From: Amphimedon queenslandica
Taxonomy: Eukaryota; Porifera; Demospongiae; Haplosclerida; Niphatidae
Assembly (NCBI RefSeq): GCF_000090795.2
Contig: NW_003547034.1
Location: 1-27,487, forward strand
Length of the DNA: 27,487 bases
Direction: 5' to 3'
Numbering within the stretch: position 1 is the stretch's first letter; each line of letters opens with the position of its first letter. The translations under genes and the position numbers were made by a program. The notes beneath the pieces were generated by a model. That model made no database searches and was not told where the DNA came from. It worked only from the letters and a program-made list of their open reading frames with translations. Below, in pieces: positions 1 through 10,186 of this stretch.

Positions 1-1
1 A

Positions 2-268
2 TCTACAGTTATTTTCGAAGACAATCAAGCTGCAATTAAGATGGCAAAGAATCCTCAGTATCATGGAAGAACAAAGCACATATCTATGAAGTATCATTAT
101 ATCAGAGAACAGGTCAGTAATAAGAAAATCGAACTGAAGTATTGTCCAACAGAGGAGATGTCAGCGGATATTTTTACTAAAGGATTGAGTAAACTGAAAT
201 TTGCTAAGTTGAGGAACAAGCTAGGGATTAAAGAAATATTCATGTCTTCGAGTGAGAAGGAGTGTTAG
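2..268 (+). CDS. Ty1/copia Pol, C-terminal RNase H tail (partial)
   Basis: Last 88 codons of a copia-type polyprotein; the 5' part lies outside the window. RNase H removes the RNA strand during reverse transcription inside the virus-like particle. The frame is open from base 2, without an ATG. It shows the family signature in order: EDNQAAI near residue 7 (a catalytic aspartate), then NP.YHGRTKHI, then YHYIREQV, then CPTEEMSADIFTKGL, and a basic tail. The ATG at 41 is internal, so I read from the window edge. The stop TAG (266-268) is made by the first bases of the 3' LTR. No break is visible in this part, so the element may be fairly young, but its 5' LTR and most of Pol are not seen. Confidence 0.93.
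   Translation, partial: STVIFEDNQAAIKMAKNPQYHGRTKHISMKYHYIREQVSNKKIELKYCPTEEMSADIFTKGLSKLKFAKLRNKLGIKEIFMSSSEKEC
251..262 (+). other. Polypurine tract of the copia element
   Basis: A 12-base run that is all purine except one T (AGTGAGAAGGAG) directly abuts the TGTTAG that opens the LTR. In LTR retrotransposons this tract primes plus-strand DNA synthesis. Here it is also coding: it encodes the last residues of Pol. Confidence 0.75.
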
Positions 269-492
269 AGGACACTCTTGACTATGAATATCATTAGTGG
301 TTTTTATTGTGTAAACTGTTATTTAAACTTAGCATTTAATCCTGACTTTTCTAGATTGTTCATTTGTTGTATTTATTCATTCTGTAATGTTCCAGAATGA
401 GAACATTCTAGACTTGTGTATATAAGGAACTTGTTATTTGATTTTTGTTATCTCGATGATTTGTTTATTTAATTCAGTTAATAAAACTAACA
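263..492 (+). repeat. 3' LTR of the copia element (230 bp)
   Basis: The segment starts TGTTAG and ends CTAACA, a perfect 6-bp terminal inverted repeat, as in copia LTRs. It contains a TATA box (TATATAAG, 419-426) and a polyadenylation signal AATAAA (480-485) seven bases before its end, so it can both start and end transcripts. The 5' LTR and the target duplication cannot be checked because the left half of the element is outside the window. Confidence 0.85.
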
Positions 493-758
493 TTTTTTAC
501 ATCTTGTCTCACTATTACATTGTCCCACTTATAAACCTGCTCCAAAGAAACGTCACGAATGAGGTCTAGAATATTGTTTATAGAAACGCCAGCTCGTAGC
601 TCTCTAACAATTTTAACCCTTCAACTATCTTGGAGTCTAATGTGCGCCAAATTTTCCTTGTGACCACAATGTGTGCTGTTGTAATATATCCACTGACTAT
701 GTTCTATTAAAGTTTAATATGAGCTACACAAGTAGCACCAATCTTTAATGTTTCTTGC

Positions 759-1115
759 ATGTTGCTGCTTCTAGCACCCGATTTCCTGCCTTTTGTACAT
801 TCTCCAGACCTATGCAATAAAATTAAAATGTTTAACACAATCTTTCACAATGCTTCTCCATGCATCACAAAACTGAATGAAGTGTTTCCTCTTCTTTGCA
901 TTTCCAATTGGAGAAATCATAACTTGCAAATGAATGCTGTGAGTTGGCAATGGAAAGATGATGAATTTCTTTCAGGTGCGCTTCAGATAGAACTAAACCT
1001 ACACAAATGGAGTATCCAAATAATAAAAGAGACAGTTAATGATCTCAACTCAGGTAGGTTTGTAAATAAGTGCAAAAGGCTGAGCCTATATAGATACATC
1101 ATGACCAAGCGATAG
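759..1115 (+). CDS. Weak ORF, 118 codons, function unknown
   Basis: I do not recognise the protein. It has a hydrophobic start (MLLLLAPDFL) followed by a mixed, Asn- and Leu-rich sequence with no known motif. Inside it, 976-1053 is bounded by a pyrimidine tract plus AG (TTTCTTTCAG) and by a donor (CAG|GTAGGT), so this part could be a 78-bp exon of a host gene rather than an intronless ORF. In AT-rich DNA an ORF of this length can occur by chance. Low certainty. Confidence 0.18.
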   Translation: MLLLLAPDFLPFVHSPDLCNKIKMFNTIFHNASPCITKLNEVFPLLCISNWRNHNLQMNAVSWQWKDDEFLSGALQIELNLHKWSIQIIKETVNDLNSGRFVNKCKRLSLYRYIMTKR

Positions 1116-1930
1116 ATGATGTAGTATACATGGGAGTTGATTAATATTCCATGATTATGCCCAACTCAGTATAGGCTAGTGGCGTAAGTCATGCGATGTG
1201 TGGTCTATTGTCATGCAGCCATCTTGGCCTCTATTACACTTCATTGTAATACCATAGATAAGTTTTGGAATCTAAGTTTCCAGTCTAAGACAGATTTTGA
1301 GCTCATTCAAATTAGACTAACTATTGCTGTTCTTCATTGCCTGTGATTGATAAATTTGCTGCTACTGATAAGAAAAGGCATATTTCTTTGTTTTAAAAAA
1401 TTAATTATAAAATTGTAGGTACCTTTTATGAAAAATTCATTGCCCCCCCCATGGATTCAAGCCTAGATTCACTTCTGCTGCCGAAATATGTGGCGCAGAC
1501 AGTATCACAATAAATCATACTTCCAATTCTATGAATCCTAATCAGTGATTAACACATTTTGTAGCCCATTCTTATATATTGATCACTACTGCGCATCATT
1601 TTGAAAAGATATGATACTCAACAATAATTATCAAAACATGGCTAGGTAGCATTTTTCCCTTTGCATACATACATAAATATATTATAAGTATATCATAAAC
1701 TGCATTTCACTTTGTAGACAAATATACTAACCCTAAACCCGGTTTTATTACTCCTCTCCAGGTGGCACTGCTTCATATGCCTCGACACACCTTTTGTATC
1801 AACATAGGACTTCTCACAATAAGAACAATTTAATCTGGGTTCAGATAAAGTATGTAAAGAATTGCCTCAGGAATTAGCCGGCATGATCCTATAGATTCTA
1901 ATCCACATCCACACGTTGGGCACAATGCAA
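1116..1930. other. Intergenic, nothing recognised
   Basis: AT-rich sequence with stops in all frames. It holds a short C-run near 1442 and a two-unit telomere-like string near 1729, neither convincing as a feature. Confidence 0.5.
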
Positions 1931-1986
1931 ACACGTGGCCACGTGCACTATGTGTGCACGTGGCCGTGTGAACATGCACGTGCATG
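1931..1986. promoter_or_regulatory. E-box cluster in a hairpin
   Basis: Four CACGTG sites occur in 51 bases (1932-1937, 1940-1945, 1957-1962, 1977-1982). CACGTG is the site of bHLH factors of the MYC/MAX/USF/HIF type. The first three lie in an imperfect inverted repeat: arm 1931-1948 pairs with arm 1954-1969 around a 5-base loop, with a 2-base bulge. The fourth is the centre of a perfect 14-base palindrome (1973-1986). The stretch is GC-rich in AT-rich surroundings. No gene start is visible next to it, so it may be an enhancer fragment or only a palindromic repeat. Confidence 0.4.
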
Positions 1987-2454
1987 ATTGTAAAGATTGA
2001 CTAAGGACACGCAGATAATTGAGCTGTAGCCAGTTAGCCATGAGATGGCCAGTGAAAAAACAGTAAGCAGGAATAATTTGCAAGACCCCAATTCTTCATC
2101 ATGTTCAAATTTCGTTATGTTTTGAAAGAGATACACGATTTAGTGAAGAAAACAGAAGAAATAAATGCCCAGATTTCTTAACTTTCTTGACAGAGAAAAT
2201 CAACAATGTTAATGATTAAAGCCTTGAAGGCTCAATTAGTAACTATGGTGTACATCTATTGCCACAATTATCTAAAATACTTTATATAGGAAGTGGAAAC
2301 TGGAGTTGGTATAGAGTAAAATAACTCTTACAAAAAGAGAGGTAGCCACTTTATTGACATAAGTAGTAACATTATGTAAATGTTGATCTATTGTTAAGAT
2401 AATTTTTTGTCAATATAACATAGTCATTATTAGATCTACGTGTATTGACTGCAT
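1987..2454. other. Intergenic, nothing recognised
   Basis: AT-rich, no ORF that looks coding, no repeat seen within this window. Confidence 0.45.
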
Positions 2455-3410
2455 TCAGTGCATGCACTGAAACTACAGACACCACTAACACTACAAACAC
2501 TACTGCATGACGCTGCAGGCACAATCATAGACACCACAAACACCACAGACACATTGATACTACAAACACTGATATTAAAAAACAAAATTGACCACAGACA
2601 CCACTGAAACCACTGACGCTACAAACATCAGTCAGTGACACTAAAAACAGCACTGACACTACAAACAGCACTGACACTACTGACACCACCAACACTAAAA
2701 GCACCATTGACACTACAAACACCATGACACTACTGACACTACAAATACCACTGACACCACCAACACTACAAACACCATTCACTGACACTACAGACACCAC
2801 TGATGCATAAAAACACGACTGGCACTATTGACACTGCAGACACCACTGACACTACAGACACGAACGACACCACTGAAACTACAAACACCATGCACTGACA
2901 CTACAGACACCACTGACACAAAAACATGACTGACAATTGACACTTCAGACACCACTAACACTACAGACATTACTGACACTACAGACACCATGCACTGATA
3001 CCACTAACACTACAAACACCACTGACACTACAAACACCACAAATACAACTGACACAACAAACACCACTGGCACTACAAACACCACTGACACTACAAACAC
3101 CATTAATGCCACTGACAGTAGAAGCACCACTGACAAACTGCAGACACCATTGACACCTCTGACACTACAAACACCACCGACGCGACTCACACTATAAACA
3201 CTGCTGACCTCACTCACACAACAAAAACCACTGACACCACTGGCACTATAAACTTCACCAACACTACAAACACCACTAAACCCACTGACACAACAAAAGC
3301 CACTGACACCACTCACACTATCAACACAACTGACACCACTGGCACTACAAACACTACTTACAACACCGACACTATTGACACTGCAGACACTATAAACACC
3401 ACTGACACAT
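2455..3410 (+). repeat. Degenerate 9/18-bp minisatellite, about 0.95 kb
   Basis: Tandem array on a 9-base theme, ACCACTGAC and ACTACAAAC alternating to make an 18-bp unit. It has many substitutions and small indels. The plus strand is almost free of G and rich in CA. Read in one frame it gives TTD TTN triplets (Thr-Asp/Asn), as in 3000-3100. The frame is lost several times and stops occur, so I do not call it a gene. The minus-strand ORFs here (Val/Ser/Cys-rich) are products of the repeat. Confidence 0.85.
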
Positions 3411-3997
3411 ACTATACTAAGAAACTACCCTAAGTCGGAATATATTCGTGGCTGCAATTATTCGTGGTCATAAGAAAAATTTCAATTACAAACTATGGAA
3501 ACTGAGGTGTTATTTTAATTGAAAACGGCGCAATAGTCGAGAAAAGCACCTTGCTGCAGTGTTTTTGAGCTCTTGTTCTTCTTCTGTTACTAAGCCTTGG
3601 TCTCTTTGGAGCTGCTTTTACCAGTTCTTTTCAGAACTAGTGCCTGGCCATAGTTTGGGACCCTGCACCCATTCTATTTAGTCTCTAATGACTTGGGCAT
3701 GTTTTATTATCAACAGCACGTGGTCCAGCAACAATTTGCAGCAAAGAGGCTGTAAGAGCTTTGAGTTAGAGGTCCTTACAAAAAGTTAACAGATAGAGGA
3801 CTCGCTATTGGGGAATGGCTCCAGTAAAGTTGCTAAAGAACATGAATAGCTATACACTAAACACATGGTCTTAATTGTCATAGCAATGCTTTAACAGTTT
3901 CCATAGATTTTAATTGCAGTTTTATGACCGCGATTATATCCTGACTTACGTTATATCAGGCCATTATAAGGTCATATATTTAGCCTTATAAGGAATA
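3411..3997. other. Intergenic, nothing recognised
   Basis: No coding-like ORF. TTATAAGG-like strings recur near 3964, 3986 and 4239, the last two flanking the MITE that follows. They may be relics of a target duplication, but the string is too common here to be sure. Confidence 0.4.
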
Positions 3998-4241
3998 TGT
4001 GACCATAATTGACTACATGTACCTTTTCGTACATTATAAAATATTATTCATCATTATTATTGAAAATATCAACCTGTGAGTGTTGTGTTGGACAATTATT
4101 GTTTGAAAATGTTGCATAGAAACGTTTTGCATCATGTGAAGTAATTTAATTATAAAAAGTGCTTAGGAAGTTGCAATTTTTTATCTGTAAAGACAAATTT
4201 CACTGCCTGCCATAAAGTACCTTTTGTCAGTTAAGGTGTTA
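3998..4241 (-). mobile_element. MITE copy 1 (about 240 bp, diverged)
   Basis: The left end TGTGACCATAATTGAC and the right end, which reads inward as GTACCTTTTGTCAGTTAAGG, match the 37-bp inverted repeats of the element at 25456-25694. The interiors match in reverse complement (both carry AACCTGTGAGTG followed by an Ala/Thr-rich stretch of the same spacing), so the two copies lie in opposite orientations. No coding capacity, so non-autonomous. Superfamily not settled. Confidence 0.72.
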
Positions 4242-5249
4242 TAAGGTTAGGCTAAAGATTATAGCATATGCTCAGTAAACTAGTATCCTGGAGTATCCTA
4301 AATGTCCCATTGGAGTGTTTAATGCCACTCTGTGCTGCTGCTGCCCTGAAGAATTTCTGATCCAAACGTTTCATGGCAGAATTTACACAAGGGTTTTTCA
4401 GCTAAATGAAAACTATCTCCAAAACAAGGAACCAGTCACAAGGTAGCCTATGCCCTACTCTTTTGCTGTCATATTTTTGTACTATAACAGGGCAAGCCAT
4501 GTCTCAATTTGTGCAGAGATATGCAGCCAGCACCATTAGTTCAAAATAATATCAGGGTATGAGAGAGGGGGTGTTTGGGAACATTAATATATTTAAAGTT
4601 CAAGCCCATTTTGTTTTTATGGTGTGATTTCACAAGAAGTTAGAGTAAACTATCAATGATCAGACACCACCAATTTTTATCTATGTAAACTATATTTTGA
4701 TATCCCTTGAAACTGCAGAATATTATAGCAATATTTGCCTTTAATTTCCGTGATATTATCAGCACGGGTCTCCTGTCTTTCACCCTCATAAATGGTATTT
4801 ATACGTTTTGTCTTTTTGCATGTTTTTGTTCTCCATATGTTATTCTTATTTAAAAGTAAGTAAGAAAAAAAGTAAGAAAAAAGTCAATGGCAAAATACCT
4901 GTATGTAATGTTAATTTTTACAAACTCAACGTATTTCTTTTTCTATAATTTATTGCAATCTATTATTATCTCCATGGCAAAAATGAGAAATTGTTATAGC
5001 AATTGTTATAATTCATATGCTATACACATGTATTATTAATGCTAATTGTTTTGAAGAATCAGATGAGTATTGTGTAGTTAAAAACTCTTTGTAGATTATA
5101 ATTGTAAAACAATGCGTTTTATGCCATGACCACTCCTCTTAATCAAATATTTACTGTGTACATGTACTGACAGACATTCATGTACATGTAAGGCATCTAC
5201 TGAAGTAAAAAGCACCTCATTGAGTCATTTGCACTTTTAATATGTGCAA
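4242..5249. other. Intergenic, nothing recognised
   Basis: AT-rich, with homopolymer A runs near 4865. No ORF of note and no match elsewhere in the window that I could see. Confidence 0.4.
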
Positions 5250-5681
5250 TGTGAGTGATGTGTGTGTCTAAAAACAATTGGTGCATATCGACCCAGTATT
5301 GCTCAGTATGAAGAAATTTAACTGCATTCAGGAAGTGACATTAATCATTGTATAACAAAAACAGTAAATATATATTAGTGTGAAAGAGGTTTATTGTTCA
5401 TCAGAGTTTGGCATTGATTCAAATTTGTGTGACTATCATTTAGGTAGGACAGAGGGTTAGGAACGGAAAGTGTCATTATCAAACGTGAATCTTATTTATG
5501 GCTTGTACTACATGCTTATTACAAATAACTGGTGTGTATGGATAGGGGCTCTACTAAAAAATTGAAGTCCCGACAAAAATTTTTTTTAAGTAACATTAAA
5601 TGTTGTTATTTTACATTAATTTTAGTATTATTCCAGCAGTGATTCTGTATATAATTATAATGATGATCATCATGCATGTTA

Positions 5682-5875
5682 ATGCTGTCATCAATGCTGT
5701 GTGCATTATATAAATGTAAATGCATGCCAGCTGATGTTGCGCATAATGCTGCCATCAATGCTGTGCGCATTATTTAGTTAATGCTTGCGGCTGATGTTGC
5801 ACATTTGAATGATGCTGCTGTCAATGCTGCGTGCATAATAATAGCTTGCCAGCTGATGTTGCGCATCTTTTAATA
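5682..5875 (+). repeat. Three ~65-bp subrepeats inside R1 copy A
   Basis: Each unit runs AATGCTGCCATCAATGCTG, then GTGCGCAT, then CCAGCTGATGTTGCGCAT, with small differences. Copy B has the same three units at 24140-24335, so the triplication predates the split of the copies. Confidence 0.8.
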
Positions 5876-6313
5876 ATGATTGTTGTAACATGTGCATTTT
5901 TCATTCACAAAAATATATTGGTTGCACATTGGAAATTCTTCTTGTACACTATGTTTTTTTTTATTAAGCAGCTCACGAAAGTATGTTAACTAAGGATAGC
6001 ATTAGTAAGCCATATTATATCTAAAATATATCCATGCACATACATTTGTACATGTATGATCAAATCAGAAACATTGTAGATACTACCATTATCATTATTA
6101 GTTAATACTTATATGAATAATTTATAGAGGTACTTAGAACTACAATGTGGTTTTAAAGAGTTAAATTAGGCTTAGAATGAGACTCCACAGCTGAAGGGGA
6201 CGTTTCTCTATTTTAGCACCTGTATCTTGTTAGTGGTTTGTATTGCATGCATGTTTGTCACAAACATAAGGTGTCATGCATATATACATGTACATCTTTA
6301 GTATAGTGTACAT

Positions 6314-7061
6314 GTAGTGGATTACTGATGCATTAATTGTACTTGTAGTGTTTGATGATTATCATGCATGAATTTCATCTATTTATAGTTAGTTGTAGGT
6401 TCATATGTACTATAATGGAGTTACAAGTAAGACAAAAGTTCCATGTGATTGGTAATAAAGTTTGTTGACCATTACTGTTTGTACTATTATTATTATCAGC
6501 CTGTGTGTTTACATGCGTTGCATTTGATGTGTTTCTATTACAATGCTTTACAGTTAATGATAGATGGAAAGGATTCGATGATTCAGCAATGTTTTTATTG
6601 CTTGATATTGGAATGTACAATATAATTAAAGCCTATTCTGGATTTCAATTGTTGTAACTAAATTAATTTTTTTATTACAAGTAACTTGTAGTGGATTATT
6701 GATGCATTATTTTATTGTGCTTGTAATGTTTGATGATTATCATGCATGAATTTCATCCTTTTATAAGTTGTTGTAAATCATAAAGTTTGTTCACCAATAC
6801 TGTTTGTACTGTTGTTATTATTAACCTATGTGTTTACATTGTTTGCTTTCTGTTACTAAGCTTTACAGGTAATTGAAGCTAGAAATGATTTAATGATGCA
6901 GCAATGAGGTGGACTGTAAAACTTTCATAGCATAGTGAATGTCTAAGGCTATTTTCTGATTTTGATTGTGGTAACTAAGTTAATTTCTAATAATAATCAT
7001 CACTATAATATTATGTTTTGCTGTAGCTCCTTGATTAGTGGTGCTTCCACAATGGAGCAGG
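6314..7061 (+). repeat. 374-bp tandem duplication inside R1 copy A
   Basis: The string GTAGTGGATTA followed by TGATGCATTA begins at 6314 and again at 6688. Both are followed by GATGATTATCATGCATGAAT, by TTTGTACTRTTRTTATTA, by a GTGTTTACAT block and by a GCTTTACAG block. The second copy continues into the R1 end; the first is cut short at the junction. Confidence 0.75.
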
Positions 7062-7110
7062 CGTCAGTTTCCAGCTGCATAGTTTTCATATAGTCATAGT
7101 CTTAGCAATG

Positions 7111-7661
7111 GATTATGTAGTATTTTCTTGATTGATGCCACTTTATAGGAAATATAAAGTTGTACAACTTGTGTTATCTTTAAATTTTACCATGCACAGT
7201 TTAGAAGTTATAGATCATTGAACTTTAAATATAAAAAAGAAATTCCTGCATAACTTTTCACACTTTATGAACTTAATTGTTCTAATTACTAAGCAATTTA
7301 TGTCTCTTTTTTCATTGTAGATTCAGTTGCAATTGAAGCTGATATTGTCATTTGCCTTGCGTACAGTGGCATTTGTCGGATATGGATTTTAACATATTAA
7401 AAACCAGCAAATTTACCATTTTATTGATCACATGACATAACATTATCTTTTTCTATTACCTGATGCAGTTTTGTCATCATCAATAATTCTGTTCATTTTG
7501 TAGTGATTTCTAAAGTACCATTTCGAGAAAGTCAAAGCATTAATGTTCAGCAATAAATATAGTTATTGCGCTAGTGAATATACTTAAAATATCTATGAAT
7601 ATCATTAATTTTCTTATGAATGTAGTTTAGTCTCACGTGATTCAAAATGAGAAAGAGGAAG
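7111..7661. other. Intergenic, possible lone splice acceptor
   Basis: A strong acceptor-like tract (TCTCTTTTTTCATTGTAG, ending 7320) is followed by 24 open codons in one frame. No partner exon was found, so it is not called a gene. Confidence 0.3.
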
Positions 7662-7946
7662 TCACATGACTTCTGTTAGTACATTCATAATTTTAGGCAG
7701 CAATAAGGGTAGGTGTGGCATGTCACTGAAATAAAAATGGCCGTCAGTCTCATTTGGTTCTTTGTAACCTGATCCTATTTTAGCTGTACGCGCCGCTTCC
7801 CCAAGAGATTTCAACTCGGCCTTTTGTCCTTCATCTGAAGTCAGAGCTAAGACCACAATTTGACTTGAGCAGCCGTAGTTTACACTGACATGGTAGCAGC
7901 TATTATATTGACGTTGATTGTAAATGCAAAACAACAAGCGATGCAT
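7662..7946 (-). CDS. Coding-like ORF, possibly the end of a vWA-type domain
   Basis: 94 codons on the minus strand, distinctly richer in GC than the DNA around it. The C-terminal half reads as strand (QIVVLALTSD), helix (EGQKAELKSLGEAARTAKIG), strand (GHFYFSDM), helix (LLLPKIMNVLTEVM). This order is that of the last elements of a von Willebrand factor A domain, but no MIDAS residues are present and the match is by shape only. It could be a last exon of a host gene whose other exons are lost or outside. The start is uncertain; the first 25 residues look non-coding. Confidence 0.3.
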   Translation of the reverse strand: MHRLLFCIYNQRQYNSCYHVSVNYGCSSQIVVLALTSDEGQKAELKSLGEAARTAKIGSGYKEPNETDGHFYFSDMPHLPLLLPKIMNVLTEVM

Positions 7947-8718
7947 GTTTTTTCCAGACTGATGGAGATCACTTCATTCCTCAGCAAAAGGTGTTCCAGA
8001 GGCATAAGTTTTTTAATCACAAGTACTTTTTATTACTTTAAAACAAAGGAATTCAGTGATCTGTGAATTAAATTCTATCCAGGATCAACATACCTTTGCA
8101 TATTGGGGACAAAGTCATAGTGGAGAGTTTAGAGTTTTGAAGTTAGTGATTCACTCTTTCCTAACAACTCTGCATGTCTATTATTTTCCTTTTCCATTTT
8201 GCAGCAAAATCGTGCTCTAAATTCAACTATTTAATTTCACTGTAATTAATCATTAAAATTAAAACGTTATTGTCTATTGTTATTGTTATTAAAAATTAGA
8301 ATTATAAAGAATTTATTATGAAATAATACAGTAAATTAAAAACAAAACATTTGTAGAGATAGTCAACTTTGTAGAAGTAGTACTGTCAACCAAGTTTTGA
8401 TGGACCTTTTAAGGTACACTCATATATAACATTAAATTTGATAAATGTAAATTTATATGTAGCTAGACACACTGAAAGAGGTAGAGTGATGCTTGTAAAA
8501 ATGCTCATTAGGCAAAACTTAAATTGTTCAATGATGCATGTCAAATGCGATACTGCAGAATTATCACTACTGTACCTTTCATGAACTTACTACAAATGGA
8601 GTAAACTAAAATCTCATAAATGCAGCAAATACTTCATAAAATTATGACTTGTGACTAATGAAACTGATTTTATACAAGTGTCACTGCTATTAAACAATCA
8701 CCGTGAAGCTATTGTAGG
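7947..8718. other. Intergenic, nothing recognised
   Basis: AT-rich, stops in all frames, no repeat matched within the window. Confidence 0.4.
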
Positions 8719-8940
8719 TCAATTTATAATACCATTTAACATGTTGTATAGTTCGGATTCTTTCAATGCTCTATTTAAGTTTAAGTTATAGCCATTAATG
8801 GATACATGTAGGTTACCTATAACTCTAGCTTGTAAAGTGCTCCTCCCATAATAGTTGAAAGACCGATAGAGAAGACAGTCATAAAAGTAGGCCCTGGCCA
8901 TTGTCATAATGCCTTGCTGGCCCAGGAGAGAAGTAACTTA
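8719..8940 (-). CDS. Coding-like fragment, unknown
   Basis: On the minus strand a frame runs from about 8937 through an ATG at 8907 (MTMARAYFYDCLLYRSF, then a Tyr-rich stretch) to about 8815, where it meets a donor-like site (ATAG|GTAACC). It looks like a single exon of about 40 residues; the remaining codons to the stop at 8719 look random. I do not recognise it. It is on the same strand as the fragment at 7662-7946, so the two could be exons of one decayed host gene, but no direct evidence links them. Confidence 0.22.
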
Positions 8941-9538
8941 TCAGGCTATTATGTGTAAATATGGAATGTGGTGTAAACATTTTTCACCCATTGGGTGTTG
9001 TTCATTTTCTGGTTCTGTGGGAAAATAGACAAAGGAGGAAGTGTCATAGATTCCTATGAGTCAAGTAGCGAAGACAGCAATTAAATCAGTCAGTAAAGCA
9101 ATTATGAATAACTTTAAAGTCTCTATACAGGGTTTTAGTTGATGCTGTGTCTAATTTTTGAACAGCTATTCACGACAGTCTCAGACAGGGAATCACTGCA
9201 AGGAGAACAATGTCTTATAAGTTCTCAAGGCATGTGCTTAACTTTCTTATGGACAAAGGAAGACTAGTTAGAAAAATGCCAGGTCGTCTGTTCATTATAG
9301 AGATGACTGTCCTTACTTTCATGACGATCACTTCACTTCGCACAACAAGTTAGGGGAAAGATATTCAACCGTTTTTCCTATACATATTTTCAGCCACATC
9401 AGATTCTACGAAACTTTGTTAATCGAAATAGTGAACAAATGTGTCTGTCCAACAGTTAAATAACAGTAATATGTACATATGAAATTAAAAACTACATGTC
9501 ATCACTCATCAGTAGAAGGAATTTTAGCCTTTTGCCTG
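8941..9538. other. Intergenic with two short coding-like frames
   Basis: On the plus strand, after an acceptor-like AATTTTTGAACAG (ending 9166), about 33 codons are open (LFTTVSDRESLQGEQ at its start), then a second frame is open for 63 codons (9272-9460, starting KNARSSVHYRDDCPYFHDD). Neither is recognised. They may be exon relics or chance. Confidence 0.25.
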
Positions 9539-9667
9539 TTAGTTATATTTCTTCATTCCAGTAGGTGTCATTTCCTTTACTGTAGCTTGTCTCCTCTTAT
9601 TATCCTTCGGCTTTTTTAATGTTGCTTCAGTAATGATGACTTCTCCAGGAGCATCCATGTAATTACT

Positions 9668-9743
9668 GGACTCATAGTAATAATCATAACTTTATAATGA
9701 TTATTTCATAATAATAAATCATATTAATCATAATGGACTCATA
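9668..9743. repeat. Short AT-rich insert between 9-bp direct repeats
   Basis: GGACTCATA stands at 9668-9676 and 9735-9743. The 58 bases between are almost pure A/T, partly palindromic (AATAATCAT paired with ATGATTATT), and interrupt the reading frame of the surrounding pseudogene exactly where RRNYES is followed, 67 bases on, by ESSNYMDAP. This looks like a tiny insertion with target duplication. Confidence 0.5.
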
Positions 9744-10134
9744 ATTTCTTCTGGTGGAATCATGATTGTTCTCTACACTTTGAGTGTTCATGATATCAAA
9801 AGTCTAATGTTTATTTGATGATAACCAACCTTGTCCTGAAAAGTACTTAAGTCCTCTATGTTGCCTCACTTGTAAAGGTATATAGGATGCATATACAGTG
9901 TGATATTACTGTTTGAAAGACCACAAAAGTTAATGTTAATATAACCTTTTATCCATTGAATTGCTTACGAAAACAGTAATATTTCTTTCATAGCAATCTC
10001 TGTCAATATAAAGCATGCATGTATATAAACTCCATGCATTGCATTGGTTGACACAAAATAACATTTTCCGCATTGCTCTTTTGCTCTTCTAATGGTTTCT
10101 TGGTACTAATCTAGCTGTATATATCATTGAAGTC

Positions 10135-10186
10135 CTGAAACATATTTTCATTGTAAGTGGTCCAAAACATAACATACTTAACTTAC
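10135..10186 (-). other. 52-bp intron in the TE pseudogene
   Basis: On the minus strand KKLWK is followed by a full donor GTAAGT (from 10186), and a TATGTTTCAG acceptor (to 10135) leads straight into DFNDIYS in phase 0. The joined residues continue the protein pattern, which supports removal by splicing. Confidence 0.65.

Larger units (their letters stand above)
5250..7110 (+). repeat. Dispersed repeat R1, copy A
   Basis: Aligns over most of its length with 23683-24960 (copy B) and in its second half with 25096-26310 (copy C). Shared landmarks are CACCCAGTATTGCTCAGTAT-like sequence at the start (5290), a run of ~65-bp subrepeats, a block beginning CTACAATGTGGTTTTA (6143), and a block ending GTCATAGTCTTAGCAATGG (7093). 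Copies differ by many substitutions and indels, so they are old. No coding frame is conserved between copies. The element type is unknown; no transposon end was found. Confidence 0.8.

Noticed and set aside
1729-1742. Telomere-like string CTAACCCTAAACCC.
   Set aside because: Only about two units, no array; chance is likely.
2525-3316. Minus-strand Val/Ser-rich ORFs.
   Set aside because: Direct products of the minisatellite; no independent evidence of coding.
2455-3410. CRISPR-like array.
   Set aside because: No spacers between units; the repeats are contiguous, degenerate and in eukaryotic DNA.
3986-4246. TTATAAGG as an 8-bp target duplication of MITE copy 1.
   Set aside because: The same string also occurs at 3964 and does not abut the TGTGACC end; copy 2 shows no matching duplication.
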